Below are positions 6,750 through 12,245 of a stretch of 12,245 bases of DNA, piece by piece. Positions within the stretch are counted from its first letter, which is position 1, and each line of letters starts with the position of its first letter. A model generated the notes under the pieces. It searched no databases and had not been told where the DNA came from. It worked only from the letters and a program-made list of their open reading frames with translations. Origin of the DNA: CAYLZN01 sp964387935 (GTDB taxonomy: Bacteria; Acidobacteriota; Vicinamibacteria; Vicinamibacterales; JAFNAJ01); contig CAYLZN010000160.1 of NCBI GenBank assembly GCA_964387935.1, positions 1 to 12,245 of the forward strand. The letters run 5' to 3'. The position numbers and the translations under genes are program-made.

Positions 6750-6764
6750 GTGATCCGCGATCAC
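6750..6764. promoter_or_regulatory. Inverted repeat GTGATC-CGC-GATCAC, possible operator
   Basis: A perfect 6-bp-arm inverted repeat with a 3-base centre lies in the divergent region between the PKD-protein gene and pepA. It sits just downstream of a candidate -10 box for the minus-strand gene, so it would cover the transcription start, a usual place for a repressor. It is about 80 bases from the pepA -10 box. Regulation is inferred. Confidence 0.4.
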
Positions 6765-6768
6765 GACG

Positions 6769-6799
6769 AGTGTAACAGGCGTGCCCGCGTGCTTCCAAG
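6769..6799 (-). promoter_or_regulatory. Candidate promoter of the PKD-protein gene
   Basis: On the minus strand TTGGAA (6799-6794) and TACACT (6774-6769) are separated by 19 bases. Each matches the sigma-70 consensus at 4 of 6 positions. The start would give a leader of about 50 bases containing the GGGAGG site. The spacing is long and the match modest. Confidence 0.35.
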
Positions 6800-6843
6800 C
6801 GCCCTCTGCCCTCTGACGTCTGCGATCTCCGTGAGACCGCCGC

Positions 6844-6849
6844 TATAAT
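6844..6849 (+). promoter_or_regulatory. Perfect -10 box TATAAT before pepA; predicted leaderless mRNA
   Basis: TATAAT ends eight bases before the pepA ATG at 6858, with no Shine-Dalgarno site in between. The expected transcription start therefore falls on or within two bases of the start codon. No good -35 box is seen at 16-18 bases. Confidence 0.65.
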
Positions 6850-6857
6850 GCGGCGCC

Positions 6858-8363
6858 ATGAGCTCGCGCCCGACGTTTCCCCAGGTCGAAGTCGCGTTCG
6901 GCCGTGAATCCGCAACCCGTGCCTCGGCCGACGTGCTCCTCGTGCCGCTGTTCGAGCAGGACCCCTTCTCGGACCTCGCCGACCTCGACGCGACCACCGG
7001 CGGCGACCTGCGGCACACCCTGGAGGCCCAGCGATTTCGAGGCCGACCCTTCGAGTTGCTCTTCACGCGCATGACCGACCGCGACCAGCGCATCATCGGG
7101 ATCGGGTGCGGGCCCCGGGAGAAACTCACGATCGACCGGCTTCGCAAGGTCGCGACGGCCGGCGCGACGGCCGCGCGCCAGCGTAACGGGCAACGGGTGG
7201 CCTTCCTGGTGCGGGCCGGCGATCTGGACGCGGCCATACAGGCGCGGGCAGTGGCGGCCGGTCTCGTCCTGGCCGCGCTGAGCACGGATCGCTACAAGAC
7301 CACGGCAGGCGACGCGGCTCCACTCCTGAGCGCGACGGTCCATGGGCCGGCAGACGCGGACCTCACGGAGGCCGTAGCCCGCGGCGCGCTGGACGGGGAG
7401 CACACCAACGTGGCCCGCTGGTTGTCCGACGAGCCCGGGAACGTGATCACGCCGGTGGCCCTGGCGGAGCGAGCCCAGGACCTCCTGGCCGGCAGCCCCG
7501 TGTCGGTGGAGATCCTCGACGAGCGGGCGCTGGCAGAGTTGAACATGGGACTCCTGCTCGGCGTGGCGCGCGGGAGCGCCGAACGTCCGCGCGTCATCGT
7601 CATGCGGTACACACCGGCCCAGTCGGCCCCGAGTCACGTCCTGGGGCTGGTGGGCAAGGCCGTGACGTTCGACTCCGGCGGCATCTCGATCAAGGTGGCC
7701 GACGGCATGGAGAAAATGAAGCACGACATGTCCGGCGGCGCGGCGGTGATTGCCGCGATGCGGGCGATAGGCCGCCTCGCTCCTCCCGTAGCCGTCCTCG
7801 GCGTCGTGCCGGCGGTGGAGAACATGCCCGGTGGCCGGGCGCTCAAGCCCGGGGACATCCTGACCAGTGCCTCGGGAAAGACCGTGGAGATCGTCAATAC
7901 GGACGCCGAGGGTCGATTGATCCTCGCCGACGCCCTGTGGTACGCGCGGCACGAGGGCGCGACGCACCTGGTGGACGTCGCCACGCTGACCGGCGCCGTG
8001 GTCATCGCACTCGGTCGGGCGTGCTCCGGGTTGTTCGGAGCACCGGCCGGCTGGCTCGAGACCGTCGGCGCTGCTGCCGCCACGGCAGGGGAGCGCACGT
8101 GGCCGTTGCCGGCCGATGAGGACTACGCCGATCTCCTGAAAAGTGACTCGGCAGACATGGTGAACAGTGGCGGACGAGCGGGCGGTGCCATCGCCGGGGC
8201 CATGTTCATCCGCGAGTTCACCGGAGGTCTGCCGTGGGCCCACCTGGACGTGGCGGGCACGGCGTGGGCCGACGACACCAAACCGTGGCAGGCCAAAGGG
8301 GCCACCGGGGTCGCCGTTCGGACGTTGACCGAGCTGGCGACGTCGGTCCGGACCTGGTCTTGA
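6858..8363 (+). CDS. pepA: Leucyl aminopeptidase (cytosol aminopeptidase, M17 family)
   Basis: A two-metal aminopeptidase that releases N-terminal residues such as leucine from peptides in the cytoplasm, normally as a hexamer. The 501 residues match the family. The N-terminal macro-like domain covers about 1-165 and the catalytic domain about 180-501. Metal ligands by alignment to E. coli PepA are Lys267 and Asp272 (VGKAVTFDSGG), Asp290 (MKHDMSGG), and Asp349 and Glu351 in the signature NTDAEGRLILAD (347-358). Catalytic Lys279 and Arg353 are present. The downstream LVDVATLTGA segment is also typical. All are offset by exactly three from the E. coli numbering I recall. The ATG follows a TATAAT box by eight bases. 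The stop at 8361-8363 lies one base from the end of the convergent small membrane gene, leaving no room for a dedicated terminator. Confidence 0.96.
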   Translation: MSSRPTFPQVEVAFGRESATRASADVLLVPLFEQDPFSDLADLDATTGGDLRHTLEAQRFRGRPFELLFTRMTDRDQRIIGIGCGPREKLTIDRLRKVATAGATAARQRNGQRVAFLVRAGDLDAAIQARAVAAGLVLAALSTDRYKTTAGDAAPLLSATVHGPADADLTEAVARGALDGEHTNVARWLSDEPGNVITPVALAERAQDLLAGSPVSVEILDERALAELNMGLLLGVARGSAERPRVIVMRYTPAQSAPSHVLGLVGKAVTFDSGGISIKVADGMEKMKHDMSGGAAVIAAMRAIGRLAPPVAVLGVVPAVENMPGGRALKPGDILTSASGKTVEIVNTDAEGRLILADALWYARHEGATHLVDVATLTGAVVIALGRACSGLFGAPAGWLETVGAAAATAGERTWPLPADEDYADLLKSDSADMVNSGGRAGGAIAGAMFIREFTGGLPWAHLDVAGTAWADDTKPWQAKGATGVAVRTLTELATSVRTWS

Positions 8364-8364
8364 C

Positions 8365-8601
8365 CTACCGGGTCAGGGTGGAAGGAGTCACCGGCGCCGT
8401 GGGCTCGTCGTATCCCAGGCGGGCTCGGAGCTTCCTGTAGACGATGAAGAGGGCGCCTGCGAGGACGCCCACGGCGAACGCTGCCACCAGGACGAACCCG
8501 ACCAGACCCACCGCGCCCATCAGGATGTCTGCGACGCTGGTCTCCTTCGTGGGCGCCTCCACCACGCGTACCACGATCGGGTTCACCTGCGGGCTCTGCA
8601 C
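8365..8601 (-). CDS. Small single-span membrane protein, function unknown
   Basis: The 78-residue protein has a hydrophilic N-terminus of about 22 residues, one hydrophobic segment (about 25-53, rich in Val, Gly, Ala and Leu) and a basic stretch YRKLRARLG right after it, then a short Thr/Pro-rich tail. By the positive-inside rule the tail would be cytoplasmic. I do not recognise a family. It starts with GTG 30 bases after the stop of the amidase gene on the same strand, so it may be read through from the ftsK-amidase transcript. It also has its own promoter-like sequence. A coding call is supported by composition, the clear membrane segment and tight packing against the pepA stop; a later GTG start is possible. 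Confidence 0.7.
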   Translation of the reverse strand: MQSPQVNPIVVRVVEAPTKETSVADILMGAVGLVGFVLVAAFAVGVLAGALFIVYRKLRARLGYDEPTAPVTPSTLTR

Positions 8602-8607
8602 CCCGTG

Positions 8608-8635
8608 ATTCTACTCCGACGAGTCCGCGCGTCAG
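8608..8635 (-). promoter_or_regulatory. Promoter with CTGACG-N16-TAGAAT before the small membrane protein; predicted leaderless
   Basis: On the minus strand CTGACG (8635-8630, 4 of 6) and TAGAAT (8613-8608, 5 of 6) are 16 bases apart. Six bases then separate TAGAAT from the GTG at 8601, which is where transcription should start. The -35 box overlaps the stop codon of the amidase gene. Confidence 0.5.
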
Positions 8636-10488
8636 CGCTGGCCGTCCCCGACGCCGGCGAGCGGCGTCGGGGGCAACTGAGACACCACGCGGTCGGCCGT
8701 CTTCAACGCGCGCTGGTACTTCGTGATGGCGTCGAAGAGCGACTGGGCGACGCGCTGACGATAGGGGCCGGTCCGGAGCAACTGGGCGTCCCTGGGGTTG
8801 CTGATGAACGAGATCTCGGCGAGGACACTCGGCATCCCGGCGCCGATCAGGACCACGAAGGGGGCCTGCTTGACCCCGAGATCGCGAAGCGCGGTCTCCT
8901 CGCCGCGGAGCGCGCCCACGAGCGAGGTCTGCACGATTCGGGCGAGTTCCCGGGATTCGTCGAGCTTGTTGTTGAGGGCGATGGCCCTGACGATGTCGGG
9001 AAGGTGCCGCATCGTGCGACCGGACGCCGCGTTCTCACGGGCCGCCACGGCTTCGGCCTCGGGGTTGCTGGCGAAGTTCAGGAAGTAGGTCTCGATCCCG
9101 CGGGCCTCGCGATTCCGACTGGCGTTGGCGTGAATCGAGAGGAACAGGTCCGCCTTCGAGCGATTGGCCATCGCCGTGCGCTCCTCGAGCGGGACGAAGA
9201 CGTCGGAGCGGCGGGTCATCACGACGTCGAACCCCGGGCTCGCCCGCAGGAGCTTCTCGAGACGCAGCGCCACGTCGAGGACGAGGTCGGCTTCCGTGAT
9301 CCTGGTGCCCAGCGCGCCCGGGTCGTGCCCGCCGTGGCCGGGATCGATCACGATCCTCGACACACCCAGGCCGAGTTGGCGCGCGAGGGAGAAGGTACCG
9401 TTGCCGGTGGTGGCGGGCGCCTCTGGGGCAGGGATACTCGCGGCCGGTGGCGGGGCAGTCGGGGTGAGCGGCGCGGGGGTGGACGGCGTCGAAGGTGCGG
9501 TGGCGGTCTTCTCGAGTGCCGGATCCGTTGGGGGTCCCGGCGCCGCGGGCACCGCAGGCCGGAGCCCCGGCTTGCGGAACACGTCGACGACGAGGCGATA
9601 GGGGTTGTACAGCGTGAACACGCTGTACCGTTCGGCGCCGTCGAGATCGAGCACGACGCGCGTGGTCCGGTTCGGCCTCCGGCCCACGCGAACCTGCCGC
9701 ACGACGTCTTCGGAGAACGTGAGCGTCGCGTCTTCAAGGACGTCGGCAGGCGCGGCGTCCATGAAGTCGAAGAAGACTCTCGGCGGCCCGTCGATGCGCT
9801 CGTCGCGGTACTTGACCTCCTCGCTGAGCTCGAAGGTCACCCGAACGAGTTCCGGCAGGGCGACGCGACGGACGTCGAGCAGGGTGGCGGCACTCGGACG
9901 CGGCACGACGGCGCCGGCGTCCGGCACCGGTTCACGCTCCGGCGCGGCAGCCACCGGGGCTGGCGGCGCTGGGGCCGGCTCCGGCGGCGATTCGGCGACG
10001 GGCGGTCTCGATGGCACAGCGGAGGGGGCTTTCGCGGCCGACGTCGTCGCTCGGGCCTTCGCCGTGGTCCGGGCCTGGCGGGGCGGCGGGGCGGTCAGTG
10101 CCTTCTGGGCCTGCCTCGCCTCCGGCACGAGCGAACTGGTCGGGTACTCCCGGACGAGCAGGTCAAGGAGACGAACCGCGGTCTTCCGATCGCCGTCCTG
10201 GCCCAGCCGCTCCGCCAGCATGCGCGACAGTTGTCCCGCCTGCCACAACGCATTGTCGGAGTACCCGCTGCGGGGGTAGCGCCCGGCAAACGCCTCGTAC
10301 TGCTGGACGAGCGCACGGACCTGCGTGGCGCTCGGGGTTCTGCCCCCGGCGGTGAGCGACCGCTCCTTCGACAGGAGACGCTGGTACGCGGCGCGCGGCG
10401 CAGTGGTGCCCTGGGCCGCCGCCGGCAGGGCCAGCGCGAGCGCGACACCGAGCACGAGGAGTCGAACGAGAAGCGATCGGGTCGCCAT
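8632..10488 (-). CDS. N-acetylmuramoyl-L-alanine amidase with TPR-like, AMIN and Amidase_3 domains
   Basis: A zinc amidase that cuts the bond between N-acetylmuramic acid and the stem peptide, needed for daughter-cell separation. The 618-residue precursor starts with a signal peptide (MATRSLLVRLLVLGVALALA, cleavage near AAAQG). Residues 30-132 look like TPR repeats (QYEAFAGRYPRSGYSDNALWQAGQL, then LLDLLVREYPTSS). A Pro/Ala linker precedes the AMIN domain at about 202-305 (LYNPYRLVVDVF), which in AmiC-type enzymes targets the septum. A second Pro/Thr linker leads to Amidase_3 at 377-592: DPGHGGHDPG with His385, Glu399 in ITEADL, SIHAN with His453, and catalytic Glu558 in LAEISFISN. The region between the second histidine and Glu558 appears shorter than the autoinhibitory insert of E. 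coli AmiB, so control may differ. It starts 12 bases after ftsK with no clear Shine-Dalgarno site. The TPR part is an unusual addition to this class. Confidence 0.93.
   Translation of the reverse strand: MATRSLLVRLLVLGVALALALPAAAQGTTAPRAAYQRLLSKERSLTAGGRTPSATQVRALVQQYEAFAGRYPRSGYSDNALWQAGQLSRMLAERLGQDGDRKTAVRLLDLLVREYPTSSLVPEARQAQKALTAPPPRQARTTAKARATTSAAKAPSAVPSRPPVAESPPEPAPAPPAPVAAAPEREPVPDAGAVVPRPSAATLLDVRRVALPELVRVTFELSEEVKYRDERIDGPPRVFFDFMDAAPADVLEDATLTFSEDVVRQVRVGRRPNRTTRVVLDLDGAERYSVFTLYNPYRLVVDVFRKPGLRPAVPAAPGPPTDPALEKTATAPSTPSTPAPLTPTAPPPAASIPAPEAPATTGNGTFSLARQLGLGVSRIVIDPGHGGHDPGALGTRITEADLVLDVALRLEKLLRASPGFDVVMTRRSDVFVPLEERTAMANRSKADLFLSIHANASRNREARGIETYFLNFASNPEAEAVAARENAASGRTMRHLPDIVRAIALNNKLDESRELARIVQTSLVGALRGEETALRDLGVKQAPFVVLIGAGMPSVLAEISFISNPRDAQLLRTGPYRQRVAQSLFDAITKYQRALKTADRVVSQLPPTPLAGVGDGQR
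9607..9628. repeat. 10-bp perfect inverted repeat inside the amidase gene
   Basis: The arms GTACAGCGTG and CACGCTGTAC flank a 2-base AA centre. They lie in the AMIN-coding part and encode the residues around RYSVFTLYN. It may be an internal protein-binding site, an RNA hairpin or coincidence. Confidence 0.45.
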
Positions 10489-10500
10489 GGCGATGCGGCG

Positions 10501-12245
10501 CTACCGAACCTGCGCGTCGACCACCTCGAAGTAGTCCTTGGCCACGAGGACCTCGCGTGGTTTGCCCCCGGCGGCGGGCGAGACCAGCCCCTCCGCCTCC
10601 ATCATGTCGATCAGCCGCGCGGCGCGGCTGAAGCCGATCCGCAGTCGGCGCTGCAGGTAGGAGATCGACGCCTGCGCGCTCGACACCACGATGCGTGCCG
10701 CCTCGTCGTACAAATCGTCCTTTTCGAACTCGATGGCGTCCGGGCCGCCCTTCTCGTCCTCGGTGATGGCGGTGTTGTACGTGGGCTTGCCCTGCTTGCG
10801 CAGGAAGCTCGCGAGCCGCGCCGACTCCTGCTCGGAAATGTACGGCCCATGCAGTCGCAGCACGCGCGAAGACGCGGGCGGCAGGTAGAGCATGTCGCCC
10901 TTGCCGAGGAGCTGTTCGGCCCCGTTGCAGTCCAGGATGGTTCGCGAGTCGGTCTTGGAGGAGACGCGAAACGAGATCCGCGCCGGCAGGTTCGCCTTGA
11001 TGAGCCCCGTGATCACGTCCACCGATGGTCGCTGCGTGGCGAGCAGGAGATGGATGCCGACCGCGCGCGCCATCTGCGCCAGACGGCAGATGGACTCCTC
11101 GACCTCGTTGCCGGCGACCATCATGAGGTCGGCCAGTTCGTCGATCACCACCAGGATATACGCCAGCGGCTTCGGCAGTTCCTCGCCGTCGTCCTTCGAG
11201 GCGCCCCGTTCGTCGAGCATCGCCCGGACGTTGCGGTTGTACTGGTCGATGTTGCGGACGCCCTGGGCCGCCAGCGTCTTGTAGCGCTCCTCCATCTCTC
11301 GCACGGCCCACCGCAGGGCGTTCGCCGCCTGCTTCGGGTCGACGACCACCGGGGTCAGCAGGTGGGGGATGTCCTCGTACATCCCCAGCTCCAGCCGCTT
11401 CGGGTCGATCATGATGAGCCGCACGTCGTCCGGGGTGGCGCGGTAGAGGACGCTCGTGAGCATGGCGTTGAGCCCGACGGACTTGCCCGTGCCCGTGGAT
11501 CCCGCAATCAGGAGGTGGGGCATCGTGGCGAGGTCCGTCACGTACGGCTCGCCGTGGATGGTCTTCCCGAGCGCGAGCGTCAGCTTCGAGGCTGAGCGGG
11601 TGTAGACGTCCGACTCGAGCAACTCCCGCAGCGAGATCGGTTCGCGCTGCGGGTTGGGGATCTGGATGCCCACAGTGGACTTGCCGGGAATCCGGTCGAT
11701 CAGGACCGACTCGGCCTCCATCGCCAGGCACAGGTCCTCGGCGAGCCCCGTGATGCGGCTGTACTTGACGCCCGCGTCCGGCTTGAACTCGAAGGTGGTG
11801 ACCACCGGGCCGGGGTGGATCTGGACGACCTGCCCGTCCACCGAGAACTCGCGGCACTTCTCCTCGAGCAGCCGTGCGGCGTCCATCAGCTCGCGCTCGT
11901 CGACCTTGCGCTCGGTGCGCGGCGCATCGAGCAGGGTGAGCGGGGGCAACGCGAAGTCCCCGCGGCGTCGCTCCGCGGGCGCCTTCATGGCCGGCTCCGG
12001 CGCGAGCGGCAGTGCGGGCGGTGCTGCGACGCGAATCGGATCGCGCCTGGCACGCATGTCGGCTGTCGCTTCCCGGGGCGCGCGGACCGACTCCGCGGCC
12101 GGTGTCACCCGCGCGCGGCGCTCGGCGTCGGGGCGCGCGGCGGCCGCAGCGACCCGCTGCGCGACGTCCGGGCTCTTTTCGGCGTGCCTGCGCAGGACCT
12201 CGCGCCGCTCCTTCTCGCGCGCCTTCTCCGCCCTGCGTTCGCGCC
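10501..12245 (-). CDS. ftsK: DNA translocase FtsK/SpoIIIE (partial, 5' end beyond the window)
   Basis: A septum-located ATP-driven DNA pump that clears and aligns chromosome ends at division. The frame stays open to the window edge, so the membrane domain lies outside and the GTG at 12108 is not the real start. Visible regions in order: a charged linker coded by about 12110-12245 (with EKAREKERRE), an Ala/Pro-rich linker, the alpha domain coded by about 11900-11610 (with DGQVVQIHPGPVVTTFEFKP), and the motor. The motor has Walker A GSTGTGKS at 11502-11479, Walker B VVIDELADLMM around 11150-11120, and LLLATQRPSVDVITG. The C-terminal winged-helix gamma domain is coded by about 10725-10530 (SYLQRRLRIGFSRAARLID); in this family it reads the KOPS orientation sequences. 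The amidase gene follows after 12 bases, giving a division-related pair on one transcript. Confidence 0.96.
   Translation of the reverse strand, partial: RERRAEKAREKERREVLRRHAEKSPDVAQRVAAAAARPDAERRARVTPAAESVRAPREATADMRARRDPIRVAAPPALPLAPEPAMKAPAERRRGDFALPPLTLLDAPRTERKVDERELMDAARLLEEKCREFSVDGQVVQIHPGPVVTTFEFKPDAGVKYSRITGLAEDLCLAMEAESVLIDRIPGKSTVGIQIPNPQREPISLRELLESDVYTRSASKLTLALGKTIHGEPYVTDLATMPHLLIAGSTGTGKSVGLNAMLTSVLYRATPDDVRLIMIDPKRLELGMYEDIPHLLTPVVVDPKQAANALRWAVREMEERYKTLAAQGVRNIDQYNRNVRAMLDERGASKDDGEELPKPLAYILVVIDELADLMMVAGNEVEESICRLAQMARAVGIHLLLATQRPSVDVITGLIKANLPARISFRVSSKTDSRTILDCNGAEQLLGKGDMLYLPPASSRVLRLHGPYISEQESARLASFLRKQGKPTYNTAITEDEKGGPDAIEFEKDDLYDEAARIVVSSAQASISYLQRRLRIGFSRAARLIDMMEAEGLVSPAAGGKPREVLVAKDYFEVVDAQVR

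Noticed and set aside
8361..8375. Small inverted repeat TGACC-TACCG-GGTCA at the meeting point of two stop codons
   Set aside because: The arms are only five bases with no T-tract. It is too weak to call a shared terminator, though the convergent genes are only one base apart.
8605..11595. A 996-codon open frame on the plus strand, opposite the amidase and ftsK genes
   Set aside because: Its translation is rich in Arg, Gly, His and Val-Asp strings with no domain, and it lies antisense to two genes with clear catalytic motifs. Long antisense frames are common in GC-rich coding DNA.
1..12245. Search for a defence system, CRISPR array, mobile element, biosynthetic cluster or RNA gene
   Set aside because: No repeat array, transposase, integrase, tRNA-like cloverleaf or defence domain was seen. 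The JAMM protease alone is not evidence of a ubiquitin-like defence operon, because no E1/E2-like or ubiquitin-like gene is present.

Overview
This is a GC-rich bacterial window of ordinary, gene-dense chromosome. Coding density is above 95% and no stretch over 300 bases lacks a gene. The longest non-coding stretch is about 145 bases, between two divergent genes near 6714-6857. I see no tRNA, rRNA, CRISPR array, insertion sequence or phage gene. Base composition, the mix of enzymes and the division genes suggest a Gram-negative-type, high-GC, non-model bacterium. Acidobacteriota (Vicinamibacteria-like) is my best guess, with Myxococcota or Gemmatimonadota possible. That placement is inference only. 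A run of 10 N at 227-236 shows this is a draft or scaffolded assembly.

Layout. (1) 29-2340, plus strand: a compact aromatic amino acid cassette of chorismate mutase, DAHP synthase (aroF type I-beta with an N-terminal regulatory domain) and prephenate dehydrogenase (tyrA). It covers the entry reaction of the shikimate pathway and the chorismate-to-tyrosine branch. (2) 2365-6212, plus strand: acetoacetyl-CoA synthetase, a JAMM/MPN metalloprotease starting at the base after the previous stop, and a membrane protein with a bactofilin-like repeat whose start overlaps the JAMM gene. This looks like one transcript with a promoter just before 2365. (3) 6249-6713, minus strand: a small exported protein with one PKD-like domain, convergent with block 2 and divergent from block 4. 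(4) 6858-8363, plus strand: M17 leucyl aminopeptidase pepA. (5) 12245-8365, minus strand: ftsK (5' end outside the window), an exported TPR-AMIN-amidase_3 cell wall hydrolase, and a single-span small membrane protein. The first two are division and chromosome-segregation functions.

The most interesting signal is in initiation rather than gene content. Two genes (acetoacetyl-CoA synthetase and pepA) have a perfect TATAAT ending 8-9 bases before the ATG, and a third (the small membrane protein) has TAGAAT ending 6 bases before a GTG. This geometry puts the transcription start at or next to the start codon, so these mRNAs are predicted to be leaderless. Other genes in the window (aroF, the PKD-protein gene) carry clear Shine-Dalgarno sequences. 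Other points of note: evidence that the 10-N gap really stands for one missing base, a perfect 6-bp-arm inverted repeat positioned like an operator before the PKD-protein gene, and an uncharacterised domain coupled to a membrane-anchored bactofilin-like repeat. I did not find a convincing novel multi-gene system.
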